Assembly: GCF_003048875.2 (NCBI RefSeq)
Contig: NZ_CP049264.1
Coordinates: 682,001-746,000, forward strand
Reading direction: 5' to 3'
DNA: 64,000 bases
Source of the DNA: Campylobacter concisus
GTDB lineage: Bacteria; Campylobacterota; Campylobacteria; Campylobacterales; Campylobacteraceae
Both the position numbers and the translations under genes were made by a program. The notes below the pieces were generated by a model, which saw nothing but the letters and a program-made list of their open reading frames with translations, had not been told where the DNA came from and searched no databases. Positions 37,837 through 46,714 of this stretch are shown in pieces; the first letter of the stretch is position 1; each line of letters opens with the position of its first letter.

Positions 37837-39210
37837 ATGGATAGAAAATCGTGGAGTTCAAGACTTACATATATTTTAGCTGTTGCAGGGGCTACGGTCG
37901 GCTTTGGCGCGACGTGGCGTTTTCCTTACTTGGTCGGTCAAAACGGCGGTGGGGCCTATGTTTTGGTATTTTGCATAGCGATGATAGTCATTGGTATTCC
38001 TATGATTTTAGTTGAAAACGCCATTGGCAGGCGTCTAAAATGTAACGCCGTTGATGCATTTGGTGGCACAGTAAATGGCAAAAAGATCAGCAAAAAGTGG
38101 CAGATAGTGGGCTGGATGGGGCTTGTTGGCGCATTTGGCATCATGGCTTATTATATGGTTATCGGCGGCTGGGTCTTAAACTATATCGCTCAAATTTCAT
38201 TTGGCCTGCTTGATCTCTCGCAAATCGTGAGCTTTGAGCAAACGAGCGCATTTTATGAGCAAAATATCGTTAGCAACCCGCTAGCCATCAGCTTTGCGAC
38301 TCTTGTTTTTGTTCTGGTTAATTACGCTATCTTGGTGCAAGGCGCAGTTGGCGGCATCGAGCGCTCAGCAAAATATCTAATGCCACTTCTTTTTATATTG
38401 ATGCTCGTCATGATCGCTAAAAACATCACGCTTGGGGGTGCGATGGAGGGTGTGAAATTTTATTTAACGCCTGATTTTTCAAAGATAAATTTAAAGCTTT
38501 TTGTTGAGGTTTTGGGGCAGGTTTTCTTTGCGCTTTCGCTTGGATTTGGCGTGATGATAACGCTCTCAAGCTTTGTTAAAAAAGACGAAGGCTTAGTTAA
38601 AATTTCTATCATCACAGGCATCTTAAACACCGTCATAGCCGTGCTTGCTGGCTTTATGATATTTCCGTCGCTCTTTAGCTACGGCGTCTCACCAGATAGT
38701 GGTCCTAGCCTAGTTTTCAAGTCGCTTCCGATCGTCTTTTCGCACATGCCTTTTGGCGGATTTTTCGCGGTTGCGTTTTTTGCGCTTCTTATGATCGCTG
38801 CGCTTACGACGTCGCTGCCGATATATGAAGTGATCATTACCACACTGCAAGAGAAATTTAAGATAAAACGCAAAAAAGCGATATTTTTAGTGCTTAGCGT
38901 CATTTTCGTGCTTGGGAATTTGCCCTCACTTATGGCTACAAATTTACTAAGTCATGTGAGCATTTTTGGTAAAAATATCTTTGACGCATACGACGCGATA
39001 AGTGCAACGATATTTTTCGTGCTGACCTCGCTTGGATGTGCGATATTTGTCGGCTGGGTACTAAAAGATGAAGCGAAAAAAGAGATCTTGCAAGGCAGCG
39101 AAAAATACGCAAAGCTTATAAATATTTGGTTTTTCTATATCAAATTTATCGTGCCTTTTGTCATTTTGGTGCTATTTATCAGTAGTTTTTACGACAACTT
39201 TTTGAAGTGA
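37837..39210 (+). CDS. Neurotransmitter:sodium symporter (NSS/SNF) family transporter
   Basis: A 457-residue LeuT-fold transporter with 11-12 helices. The helix-1 signature AGATVGFGATWRFPYLVGQNGGGAYVLVF carries the sodium and substrate site. Bacterial members import amino acids such as tyrosine, tryptophan or leucine; the substrate is unknown. It starts an apparently long operon with gaps of 3-11 bases that runs to the methyltransferase and beyond. It lies directly after the tandem structured repeats. Confidence 0.93.
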   Translation: MDRKSWSSRLTYILAVAGATVGFGATWRFPYLVGQNGGGAYVLVFCIAMIVIGIPMILVENAIGRRLKCNAVDAFGGTVNGKKISKKWQIVGWMGLVGAFGIMAYYMVIGGWVLNYIAQISFGLLDLSQIVSFEQTSAFYEQNIVSNPLAISFATLVFVLVNYAILVQGAVGGIERSAKYLMPLLFILMLVMIAKNITLGGAMEGVKFYLTPDFSKINLKLFVEVLGQVFFALSLGFGVMITLSSFVKKDEGLVKISIITGILNTVIAVLAGFMIFPSLFSYGVSPDSGPSLVFKSLPIVFSHMPFGGFFAVAFFALLMIAALTTSLPIYEVIITTLQEKFKIKRKKAIFLVLSVIFVLGNLPSLMATNLLSHVSIFGKNIFDAYDAISATIFFVLTSLGCAIFVGWVLKDEAKKEILQGSEKYAKLINIWFFYIKFIVPFVILVLFISSFYDNFLK

Positions 39211-39213
39211 AAT

Positions 39214-40326
39214 ATGCGTGAGCTTGTAAATTTTAGTAGCGGTGAGCGCCTAAGACTTAGCGTAGAGGGTAATGCTTTAGCGAGCGTGAGCCAAAAAGGC
39301 GGCAAAACAAAGCAGAGCAAGAAAGAATTTGCAAGCGATACGGAGGCTAAAAAAGCCTGCGTCAAAAAGGAGTGGGAGAGCTTAAAAAAGGGCTTTGTTC
39401 TGCAAGATAGCGAGGCAAAGACCGGTAAAGCGAGCTTGCATGTCTATATCGGTGGCGGATACACTGGAGCGCTCTCGTTTGCAGGCTTAAGAGATGAAAT
39501 TTACGTTTATAAAAGTGGCGGTCAAAAGGATGGTGGCATGCCTAGTGATCTTTTGGTGAGGCTTGATCGAAGCGGCGCTATAAAAGAGCAGATCGCCTTG
39601 CCAAAGCCGCTTGCATGGGACGTCCAGTGTGCAAGCGAAAATTTACTTTTAGATCTTGATCATGAAATTTACATTTTTGAGCCAAAAGAGGCTAAATTTC
39701 GTGAAATTTTAGCCGAGCAAAATGTCAAGAAAAGTAGTGAGATAGCGAGCTTTATCTGTGCTTCAAATGATGTAGCCGTCTTTGGTATGTTTGGGCAGAT
39801 TTTTACTTTTTGCGAGGGTAAAATTTCAAAGCTTGTCGAATATAAATGCAGCACAAAAAGCCACGTGCCGATACTTTGCACAGCTCTTAGTGCGGATGCT
39901 AGCATGCTTGCACTTTGTACCAAAGAAAATGAGCTGCAAATTTTAAATGCAAAAAATGGCGAAATTTTAAGCGAGCTAAGAGCAGAATTTGGCGTGCTAG
40001 ATAAAATTTGCTTTTTGGACGAAAATACGCTTTTGCTTAGGCAATATCTTGAAAACAAGCTATTTTGCCTTGATATCAAGAGCGCAAAAGTCTCAAAGCA
40101 GCCTTGGATAAAGGACGAGTATCTAAGAGCGAGCGAGTTTTGCGTGGAGGCTGGCAAGCTTGTGGTGATAGATCAAAGCAGAGCCTACGCTATCAATTTA
40201 AAAAGTGGCAACGCGATGGCGGAATTTACGCTAGATCATGTCGTGAAAAACTGCGAGGCTAAATTTATAGATGGCAAGCTCGCAGTTAGAACAGACTATG
40301 GTTGCTTTAGTCTTTATGAAATTTAA
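39214..40326 (+). CDS. WGR-like domain plus beta-propeller protein
   Basis: A 370-residue soluble protein. Residues about 15-65 (from EGNALASVSQKGGKTKQSKKE to WESLKKGFV) resemble a WGR-type domain, where a GGK/WGR core is followed by a lysine-rich helix and KKGFV. From about 75 onward short repeated strands (LLLDLDHEIYIFEP, DVAVFGMFGQIFTF, SMLALCTKENELQIL, NTLLLRQYLENKLFCLD) indicate a WD40/YVTN-like beta propeller. No signal peptide. Function unknown; it is encoded right after the NSS symporter, 3 bases apart. Confidence 0.6.
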   Translation: MRELVNFSSGERLRLSVEGNALASVSQKGGKTKQSKKEFASDTEAKKACVKKEWESLKKGFVLQDSEAKTGKASLHVYIGGGYTGALSFAGLRDEIYVYKSGGQKDGGMPSDLLVRLDRSGAIKEQIALPKPLAWDVQCASENLLLDLDHEIYIFEPKEAKFREILAEQNVKKSSEIASFICASNDVAVFGMFGQIFTFCEGKISKLVEYKCSTKSHVPILCTALSADASMLALCTKENELQILNAKNGEILSELRAEFGVLDKICFLDENTLLLRQYLENKLFCLDIKSAKVSKQPWIKDEYLRASEFCVEAGKLVVIDQSRAYAINLKSGNAMAEFTLDHVVKNCEAKFIDGKLAVRTDYGCFSLYEI

Positions 40327-40334
40327 GGAAGGAT

Positions 40335-41537
40335 ATGTTTTATACACTTTTATTTATCTATATTTTTTATGTGCTTTTTAAGCTTTTTTTGGCGAATTTG
40401 CAGATCGGCTTTGTAAGGGCTGAGGCCAAAAAAGAGCCAGTTGTGCTTGAAGAGAGCGAATACAAAAACGCCGCAGTTGCCGCCGTGACAAACCTAAAAT
40501 TTGAAATTTTTAGCCTCGTCTATCACGCCGTTATCTTCTTTGCGTGGATAAGCTTTGGGCTAAAAATGCTCTCAAACGCTTGCATAAAAGAGGGCACTAC
40601 GCTTGAAAATATCCTTTTTGTGATGAGCTTTTTGCTGATCTCGTCGCTGCTTGATCTGCCGCTAAATATCTACGAGAGCTTTGTAAAAGACAAAAAACTT
40701 GGCTTTTCAAACATGAGCGCAAAGATATTTTTGGTTGATACTATAAAGTCGCTAGCGCTAATGCTCATTTTTGGCTCGGCATTTGTTTGGCTCGTGCTTT
40801 TATGTATAAATTTTATTGGGGAATTTTGGTGGTTTTGGGTATTTTTGCTAAGTTTTGGCATCGCTTTAATTATAAATTTAATATATCCAACGCTCATCGC
40901 GCCTATCTTTAACAAGATGTCGCCGCTTGAAGATGGCGAGCTAAAGGGCAAGATAGAGGGCTTACTTACAAAATGTGGCTTTAAAAGTAGCGGCGTTTTT
41001 ACGATAGACGCTAGCAAGCGCGACAACCGCTTAAATGCCTATTTTGGTGGGCTTGGAGCGACAAAGCGAGTTGTGCTTTTTGACACGCTGATAAAAAAGC
41101 TAAGCACCGCGGAGATCGTGGCGGTTTTGGGGCACGAGCTTGGGCACTTTAAGCATAAAGATATCCTAAAAATGATAGCACTAAGTGCGGTCATGCTATT
41201 TTGTCTATTTTTTATCTTTGGAAACGTTGGCGCAAGTGCTTATGAGGCGATAGGACTAGGGCAAAATGGCGCTAGCACCATCATCTTTTTGGTGCTTTTC
41301 TCGCCTATTTTTAGCTTTCTTTTCTCGCCGATCATCTCGCACTTTAGCCGCAAAAATGAATTTGGCGCAGATAGATTTTCAAAAGAAATTTCAAACAAAA
41401 CCGACATGATAAACGCCCTAACCAAGCTTGGCAGCGAAAACAAAGCATTTCCAAAGTCGCACTGGCTTTACTCATTTGTCTATCACTCGCACCCAAGCCT
41501 TTTTGAGCGGATAAATGAGCTAGAAAATGAGAGTTGA
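40335..41537 (+). CDS. M48-family membrane zinc metalloprotease (CAAX protease/Ste24-like)
   Basis: A 400-residue protein with about six membrane segments and a catalytic motif HELGH in VAVLGHELGHFKHKD, the HExxH of peptidase M48. Downstream ENEFGADRFS provides the third zinc ligand (Glu). The length and the long N-terminal membrane part match Ste24-like proteins, rather than HtpX. It probably takes part in membrane-protein quality control; the substrate is unknown. Its end overlaps the prmC start by 11 bases. Confidence 0.9.
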   Translation: MFYTLLFIYIFYVLFKLFLANLQIGFVRAEAKKEPVVLEESEYKNAAVAAVTNLKFEIFSLVYHAVIFFAWISFGLKMLSNACIKEGTTLENILFVMSFLLISSLLDLPLNIYESFVKDKKLGFSNMSAKIFLVDTIKSLALMLIFGSAFVWLVLLCINFIGEFWWFWVFLLSFGIALIINLIYPTLIAPIFNKMSPLEDGELKGKIEGLLTKCGFKSSGVFTIDASKRDNRLNAYFGGLGATKRVVLFDTLIKKLSTAEIVAVLGHELGHFKHKDILKMIALSAVMLFCLFFIFGNVGASAYEAIGLGQNGASTIIFLVLFSPIFSFLFSPIISHFSRKNEFGADRFSKEISNKTDMINALTKLGSENKAFPKSHWLYSFVYHSHPSLFERINELENES

Positions 41538-42339
41538 AGAGGCTCTAAAAGAGGCAAATTTAAGGCTAAAGCCGCTTTGTGAGAACCCAAGTAGGGTGGC
41601 TAAAATTTTGCTCATGAGCTACCTTGATGTGAGCGTTGAGTGGATATTTTTAAACCAAAAGAGCGAATTTGACGATGTCGGCTACTTTGCCCTTGTAAAG
41701 CGCTTTGAAAACTACGAGCCACTTGAGTACATTACCGGCAAGGCTGGCTTTTATGGCTTGGAGTTTGAGGTAGAAAGTGGCGTTTTGATACCGCGCCCTG
41801 AGACTGAAATTTTGGTTGATAAAGTGCTAGAGATAGCAAGCGGCTACAAAGCGCCAAAGATCGCTGAGATCGGCACTGGTAGCGGGATAATAAGCGTCAT
41901 GCTAGCTCTAAAAACAAACGCTAAAATAGTAGCCACCGATATAAACGAAAAGGCTCTAAATTTAGCTAAAAAAAATGCGCTTAAATTTAATGTAAGTGAT
42001 AAAATCAACTTTGTAAAATGCTCATATATCGATGAAATTTCAGGTGATATCGACATCTTGGTCTCAAACCCGCCATATATCGCGCGAGGCTATAAACTTG
42101 ATAAATTTGTGATAAACGAACCGCATGAGGCGCTATTTGGCGGAGAGGTCGGAGATGAAATTTTAAAAAATATCATCCTTATCGCTAGAAATCGCAGCAT
42201 AAAAAATATCGCCTGCGAGATGGGCTATGATCAAAGAGCAAGCATGGAGATGGCGCTAAAATTTAATGGCTTTAAAAGCACGTTTTACAAGGACTTAGCA
42301 GGCTTTGACAGGGGCTTTTGCGCGAGATTAAAACTATAA
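41527..42339 (+). CDS. prmC: Release-factor glutamine methyltransferase PrmC
   Basis: A 270-residue SAM-dependent methyltransferase that methylates the GGQ glutamine of peptide release factors. The N-terminal helical domain is followed by IPRPETEILVDKVL, the SAM-binding AEIGTGSGIISVMLAL, and the catalytic NPPY in ILVSNPPYIARGYK. PRPET is characteristic of PrmC. Overlap with the M48 gene indicates coupled translation. Confidence 0.95.
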   Translation: MRVEEALKEANLRLKPLCENPSRVAKILLMSYLDVSVEWIFLNQKSEFDDVGYFALVKRFENYEPLEYITGKAGFYGLEFEVESGVLIPRPETEILVDKVLEIASGYKAPKIAEIGTGSGIISVMLALKTNAKIVATDINEKALNLAKKNALKFNVSDKINFVKCSYIDEISGDIDILVSNPPYIARGYKLDKFVINEPHEALFGGEVGDEILKNIILIARNRSIKNIACEMGYDQRASMEMALKFNGFKSTFYKDLAGFDRGFCARLKL

Positions 42340-42349
42340 AGGAGAGAGA

Positions 42350-42829
42350 TTGAGAAGTATCTATTTTTTACTATTAGCAGCGGTGATCGGCACTGAGCTA
42401 ACGCTTGGAATTTTGGTCGCACCAGTCATTTTTTTCCCACAAAGCATCATAGGCGAGGGGGTGCTTACGCATTTTATGAGCGGACAGATGATGACAAAGA
42501 TATTTTTAAAATTTAACTATGTTTTGCTCTTTGTAAGCGCATTTGTAGCAGTTAGCGAGCTCTTTGATCTAAGAAAAAAGCTTGCATTTTCACTAAAATT
42601 TAGCACATTTATGCTCTCGTTTTTAAACTTGGCCCTAGCGCTAAGCTTTGTATTTATCTTTACGCCTTTTATCGTGCAGGCTCAAAGTCTTGGCGCAGAG
42701 GCGACGCAGACAGCAGAGTTTGCCAAGATGCATAGCGCAAGCGAATATGTGATGAAAGTGATGCTTGTTTTGCAGCTCATTTTGTTTTTTGTGAAATTTA
42801 AGATCAGCCAAAATGAACGCCAAGCCTGA
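42350..42829 (+). CDS. DUF4149-type membrane protein
   Basis: A 159-residue protein with four membrane helices: segments such as AAVIGTELTLGILVAPVIF and the later ALSFVFIFTPFIV match the DUF4149 (TMEM205-like) group, of unknown function. TTG start with GGAGAGAG upstream. Its end overlaps the next gene by 17 bases, so it is in the same operon. Confidence 0.65.
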   Translation: MRSIYFLLLAAVIGTELTLGILVAPVIFFPQSIIGEGVLTHFMSGQMMTKIFLKFNYVLLFVSAFVAVSELFDLRKKLAFSLKFSTFMLSFLNLALALSFVFIFTPFIVQAQSLGAEATQTAEFAKMHSASEYVMKVMLVLQLILFFVKFKISQNERQA

Positions 42830-43595
42830 TATCCAAATCTTAACGAATTTTTTAGCCGAATACACGACAGCTATGGTAAGCGCTGGCACATATACAGCGC
42901 GCGTAGAAAAGTGCGTCGACCGCATAGCTAAGCACTACGGATACGACGTTAGCGTGACCATTTTTGTGAAGTATTTTACCATTAGCGTGATGGACTCTCA
43001 GGACAACTCCTTGCGCCGAACCTACGTGAGAAAGATCCCGCTAGGACAGGTTAGCTTTAATAGAATTTCTGAGCTATCCTCACTTAGCTGGCAAATTTTA
43101 GATGAGGGTTTAAGTTTAGATGAAGCTAAAGAGAGCTTTGAGGGTGTGATGAGTGTCAGTGCAAATAAATTTGCTAGCTCGCTTATCTTGATAAGCCTTG
43201 CAAATGCGGCATTTTGCAGACTTTTTGGAGGCGATGCTGGTTCAGTTGTTTGCATATTTTTTGCAACGCTTGTTGGCTACACTCTTAAATTTGCCCTTGC
43301 GAAAATGGGCGTAAATTTAAAAATTCAATACGTCCTGACATCCTTTGTCGTCTCATTTATCGCCTATCTTGGCGTATCTTACGGACTTACGCACACAAGC
43401 GACGTGGCGATAGGCTCGTCTGTGCTCTTTATGATGCCTGGCGTTTTTCTCATAAATTCAGTCTTTGACATCCTAAATGACAACACCCTTGTTGGCATCA
43501 GTAGAGCCATAAGCACGGGCATCCTCATACTTTGCATGGCTGTTGGCGTCTATATCACGCTTACACTTAGCAGCGCGGAGATATTAAATGTTTGA
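42813..43595 (+). CDS. Threonine/serine exporter ThrE, N-terminal subunit (DUF1212)
   Basis: A 260-residue protein corresponding to the first half of ThrE-type exporters: a soluble first part (VEKCVDRIAKHYGYDVSVTIF, the DUF1212 start) and then five membrane helices from about 135. In many bacteria the exporter is split into a DUF1212 and a DUF3815 protein, as here. Exports threonine or serine in studied members; the substrate here is inferred. Overlaps the next gene by 8 bases. Confidence 0.85.
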   Translation: MNAKPDIQILTNFLAEYTTAMVSAGTYTARVEKCVDRIAKHYGYDVSVTIFVKYFTISVMDSQDNSLRRTYVRKIPLGQVSFNRISELSSLSWQILDEGLSLDEAKESFEGVMSVSANKFASSLILISLANAAFCRLFGGDAGSVVCIFFATLVGYTLKFALAKMGVNLKIQYVLTSFVVSFIAYLGVSYGLTHTSDVAIGSSVLFMMPGVFLINSVFDILNDNTLVGISRAISTGILILCMAVGVYITLTLSSAEILNV

Positions 43596-44103
43596 GCTTT
43601 TTAGTGAAACGCTTGTAGATGCTGGCTTTGCTGCGGTGGCTGGACTTGGCTTTGCCTATGCTAGCTCGCCTCCAAAAAGAACTCTCATCTTTTGCGCCTT
43701 ACTCGCTGCATTTGCGCATGCTAGCCGCTTTTGGATCATGCAGATGGGATTTTTTAACATCAGTGTCGCAACGCTCATCGTCTCTTTTATGAGCGGAATC
43801 TTAGGCATGCTCTTTGCCAAACGGCTAAAGGTGCCAGCTGAGATCATCGCATTTCCAGCACTTTTGCCGATGGTGCCAGGAGTTTTTGCGTATAAAGGCA
43901 TTTTGGCGCTTTTTTCATTTTTAAATGAGACAAGCATCGCTAAGAAAAATGAGTATTTGATCATATTTTTTGATAATGCTATCACGACCACGACGGTCTC
44001 ACTAGCGCTTGGCGTGGGCGTTTCGGTGGTGCTTATTTTATTTTATGATCAGTCGCTTACGATAACTAGAGGCGCTAAAGGCAAGCCTAGTAAGAGCAAA
44101 TGA
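43588..44103 (+). CDS. Threonine/serine exporter, C-terminal subunit (DUF3815)
   Basis: A 171-residue membrane protein with about five helices, the DUF3815/ThrE_2 half. The segment KVPAEIIAFPALLPMVPGVFAYKGILALF is typical. It is the partner of the DUF1212 gene just upstream, with which it overlaps by 8 bases. The two together form a complete exporter. Confidence 0.85.
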   Translation: MFELFSETLVDAGFAAVAGLGFAYASSPPKRTLIFCALLAAFAHASRFWIMQMGFFNISVATLIVSFMSGILGMLFAKRLKVPAEIIAFPALLPMVPGVFAYKGILALFSFLNETSIAKKNEYLIIFFDNAITTTTVSLALGVGVSVVLILFYDQSLTITRGAKGKPSKSK

Positions 44104-44123
44104 AAATTTAAAGGAGCTTTGCT

Positions 44124-44513
44124 GTGAAGATAAGAATTTATTACGAAGATACCGATGCAGGCGGCATCGTCTATCATACAAACTATATTAAATATTGCGA
44201 GCGAGCCAGAAGCGAAGCTTTTTTTGAGGCTGGGCTAAATTTCACAAAAGAGGGCGGATACTTTGTCGTTTCAGCTCTTGAGGCTAAATTTCTCGCTTCA
44301 GCCGTGCTTGGCGACGAGGTTTTTGTGAGAACAAAGCTCATAGAGCTTAAAAAGGCAAGCCTTGTTTTAGAGCAAGAAATTTATAAATTTGATGAAAAAG
44401 ATGCCGAAAAAGTGCTCTTTAAAGCGACTATCACGCTAGCTTTTATGAAAGAGGGCAGGCTAGCAAAGATAGATGAGAGCATGAAAACTTTTATAAATGG
44501 GGTTAAATTTTAG
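44124..44513 (+). CDS. ybgC: YbgC-like acyl-CoA thioesterase
   Basis: A 129-residue hot-dog fold thioesterase. The active-site stretch YYEDTDAGGIVYHTNYIKYCERARSE with the catalytic aspartate is diagnostic for the YbgC/FadM group. It cleaves short or medium acyl-CoA and in Helicobacter acts on lipid turnover; the native substrate is not known. GTG start with AAAGGAGC upstream. It ends convergent to the next gene with only 12 bases between. Confidence 0.9.
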   Translation: MKIRIYYEDTDAGGIVYHTNYIKYCERARSEAFFEAGLNFTKEGGYFVVSALEAKFLASAVLGDEVFVRTKLIELKKASLVLEQEIYKFDEKDAEKVLFKATITLAFMKEGRLAKIDESMKTFINGVKF

Positions 44514-44530
44514 CAAGCAAAACTGCTAAA
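44509..44530. terminator. Small bidirectional hairpin at convergent gene ends
   Basis: TTTAGCA (44509-44515) and TGCTAAA (44524-44530) pair around 8 bases, and the stem covers both stop codons. Short and AT-rich, so weak. Confidence 0.35.
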
Positions 44531-45806
44531 TCCCGCTTGTGCTGTTTTGCTCCTGCGAATTTACCTCATTAAAGTGATCGCTTTTTGTATCATAAATTTT
44601 CACATCATATAAAACTTGCGAGCCCTCAACTCTCTCTGTAAAAATTTTGCTGGCACTTTTGTTTATGAAATTTGTATAGATATACTCCACTCCCAAGGCA
44701 CTTGAGTAGCCGATCTGTGAGTATCTAAAATCAACTCCAAAAAGATCTCCAAGTCCTAGAAAACTCTCATCAAGCGAATTTAGCGAATTTGCCACAAAGA
44801 GGTTTTGTCTATCTCTTTGCGTGATGGCGCTAAAGATATTTGGCAAGAAATTTATCTGCGTGCTTAAAAGCGCGTAAGGTTTTATCTCAAAGCCTCTCAT
44901 CTGCGTTGCCACAAGAGAAGCTTTAACTATAGGGATGTTTAAAAAGACGCTTGCGTTATCAAATTTAGACTTTTTGCTTAAAGTGTTGTTTAAATTTATA
45001 TCTTTGCCAGTGATCGAGCTTTCGTAGTAGTCGCTACTTTGCATGCGTACATACTCACTTAGCTTTTGTGCTAGCGCGCTGCCATCGTCAAAGGCGACTA
45101 TTTTTTCGTTGGAAAAAGCTAGCAGGGCTGAAATTTGCGCTTTATAATCAACTCCGCCAAAGATCAAATTTGGCTTTGGAGCTACCACGAAAGAGCTATG
45201 AACGCTTGGGATGTAGATGAGTTCGTTTGGCAAGATGAGAGAATTTACTGTGTTTGCGCCATTTTGAGTAAGGGCTGCTATGAAGTAGATAAAGCCCTCG
45301 TTTCTAGCGTTTTGAAGCGCGTTTTGAAGGCTAGGCAAACTCTCGTCGCTACTATTTATAAATTTCACTTCGACATTTGCATCTTGCTTTAAGATGTAGC
45401 TTAGAATCGCGTTTGATACGACATTTGCGTATGATTTTATAACCTTTTGAGGGATGATGACTGCTATCTTGTCGCTTTGTGCAAGTTTTAAAACCATCTC
45501 TCCACCAAGCGAAGTGTAAAGGTCCAAAAGTGCCCTATCATCTATCTTTGCTGGCTCAAATCTCGCCATAAAGCTAGCTAACATATCGCTCTTAATAAGC
45601 TCATTTAGGCAAGAGATATCACAAAATTCTGGCTCTAAATTTATGTAAGTGATCTTTGCTGGCGGTATGCTTGAGAGGCTTTGATTTTTAGTGATGTTGC
45701 TTTCAAATTTTGCCTCAGTGATCTCGTCTTGCATCTCGCTTAAGGCTTCATTTTGTGCTGCAAAAAGGCTTACAAATATAACTAAAAAAAGAAAAATTCT
45801 TTTCAT
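44526..45806 (-). CDS. Periplasmic protein of unknown function, binding-protein-like fold
   Basis: A 426-residue protein with signal peptide MKRIFLFLVIFVSLFAAQ. The arrangement of alternating strands and helices (DKIAVIIPQKVIKSYANVV, FIYFIAALTQNGA, NEKIVAFDD) resembles a type I periplasmic-binding or LpoA/LppC-like fold, which is a guess only. From memory C. jejuni has an equivalent gene at the same place beside the UDG-like gene. Overlaps the upstream gene by 4 bases (ATGA), so the two are coupled. Confidence 0.7.
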   Translation of the reverse strand: MKRIFLFLVIFVSLFAAQNEALSEMQDEITEAKFESNITKNQSLSSIPPAKITYINLEPEFCDISCLNELIKSDMLASFMARFEPAKIDDRALLDLYTSLGGEMVLKLAQSDKIAVIIPQKVIKSYANVVSNAILSYILKQDANVEVKFINSSDESLPSLQNALQNARNEGFIYFIAALTQNGANTVNSLILPNELIYIPSVHSSFVVAPKPNLIFGGVDYKAQISALLAFSNEKIVAFDDGSALAQKLSEYVRMQSSDYYESSITGKDINLNNTLSKKSKFDNASVFLNIPIVKASLVATQMRGFEIKPYALLSTQINFLPNIFSAITQRDRQNLFVANSLNSLDESFLGLGDLFGVDFRYSQIGYSSALGVEYIYTNFINKSASKIFTERVEGSQVLYDVKIYDTKSDHFNEVNSQEQNSTSGI

Positions 45807-46456
45807 ATCACTCCCTTGATTTTTTTCAAATCATCTATAAAATTTTCTTCAAAACTTGGATTTTTGCTGATCCACTCTGGTGAAAAAGTTGGCATTATAA
45901 ACCTATTATCATCTTTTAAAATGCTCCCTCTTATGCTTGAAAATCCGCCCTTTGAGAGCAAATTTGGATAAAGATGCATGAAAGCTTCCTCTCCTAAAGT
46001 GATGATAATTTTTGGCTTAATAAGTCTTATCTCTTCTAAAAGATATGGCCTACAAAGCTCAAATGAGCTCTTTAACGCTGGATTTTTCGCGTCACTATTT
46101 GAAATTTCACAGCGCAAAAGCAAGCTTATATAAACTCTATCTTTTTCTAAATTTAAGCCATTGTTTATAGCATTTTCTAAAATTTTGCCACTTGCGCCTT
46201 CAAAATAATCATCTTTTTTGCAAAGCGAGATAAACATTATCTTGCTATTTTTATCACCAAAGCCAGTAAAAACGCACTTTGAGCTATTTCTCAAAAAGCA
46301 AAGAGAGCACTTTTTTATCTCGCTATTTAGCTCGTCTATGCTGTTATAATCTTGATATTTACTTAAATTAAGAAAATTTTCATCTATAAAATTGTAACCG
46401 ATCGCTTTTAAAAAAAGTAATTTTTCTAAGAGATCTTTATTCTTATGAAATTTCAT
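45803..46456 (-). CDS. Divergent uracil-DNA-glycosylase superfamily (family 4-like) protein
   Basis: A 217-residue protein with the fold marks of the iron-sulphur UDG family: cysteines at 50, 53, 116 and 135, with LLLRCEISNSDAKNPALKSSFELC as in family 4. KPKIIITLGEEAFMHL is also typical. However, the usual glycosylase motif GEAPG is replaced by ISLCKKDD, and the C-terminal histidine motif is replaced by PTFSPEW. So the active site is altered. In C. jejuni the gene is generally annotated as a UDG-family protein. Whether it excises uracil is open. Confidence 0.75.
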   Translation of the reverse strand: MKFHKNKDLLEKLLFLKAIGYNFIDENFLNLSKYQDYNSIDELNSEIKKCSLCFLRNSSKCVFTGFGDKNSKIMFISLCKKDDYFEGASGKILENAINNGLNLEKDRVYISLLLRCEISNSDAKNPALKSSFELCRPYLLEEIRLIKPKIIITLGEEAFMHLYPNLLSKGGFSSIRGSILKDDNRFIMPTFSPEWISKNPSFEENFIDDLKKIKGVI

Positions 46457-46537
46457 TTTTGGATTATAACTTGATTTACTTAAAGTTTAAATTATAGTTT
46501 TGTCGGGCTGATTTATTCAAAGGAATTTAAGTATTGC

Positions 46538-46548
46538 TTTGATAAAAT
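46538..46548 (+). promoter_or_regulatory. rpmH operon promoter (extended -10)
   Basis: TTTGATAAAAT, close to the Campylobacter extended -10, 31 bases before rpmH. Confidence 0.6.
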
Positions 46549-46579
46549 CCCACTTTTTATATTAACTTTAAGGATAGAA

Positions 46580-46714
46580 ATGAAAAGGACTTATCAACCT
46601 CATAAAACCCCTAAAAAACGCACTCACGGCTTTCGTTTAAGAATGAAAACTAAAAATGGCCGCAAGGTTATCAACGCTAGACGTGCTAAAGGTAGAAAAA
46701 GATTGGCTGCTTAG
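46580..46714 (+). CDS. rpmH: 50S ribosomal protein L34
   Basis: A 44-residue basic protein beginning [22 protein letters not shown] and ending GRKRLAA, the complete L34 sequence. AAGGAT precedes the ATG. It is the first gene of the conserved rpmH-rnpA-yidD-yidC-jag-mnmE cluster found near many bacterial origins; here it is not next to dnaA. Confidence 0.98.
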   Translation: MKRTYQPHKTPKKRTHGFRLRMKTKNGRKVINARRAKGRKRLAA

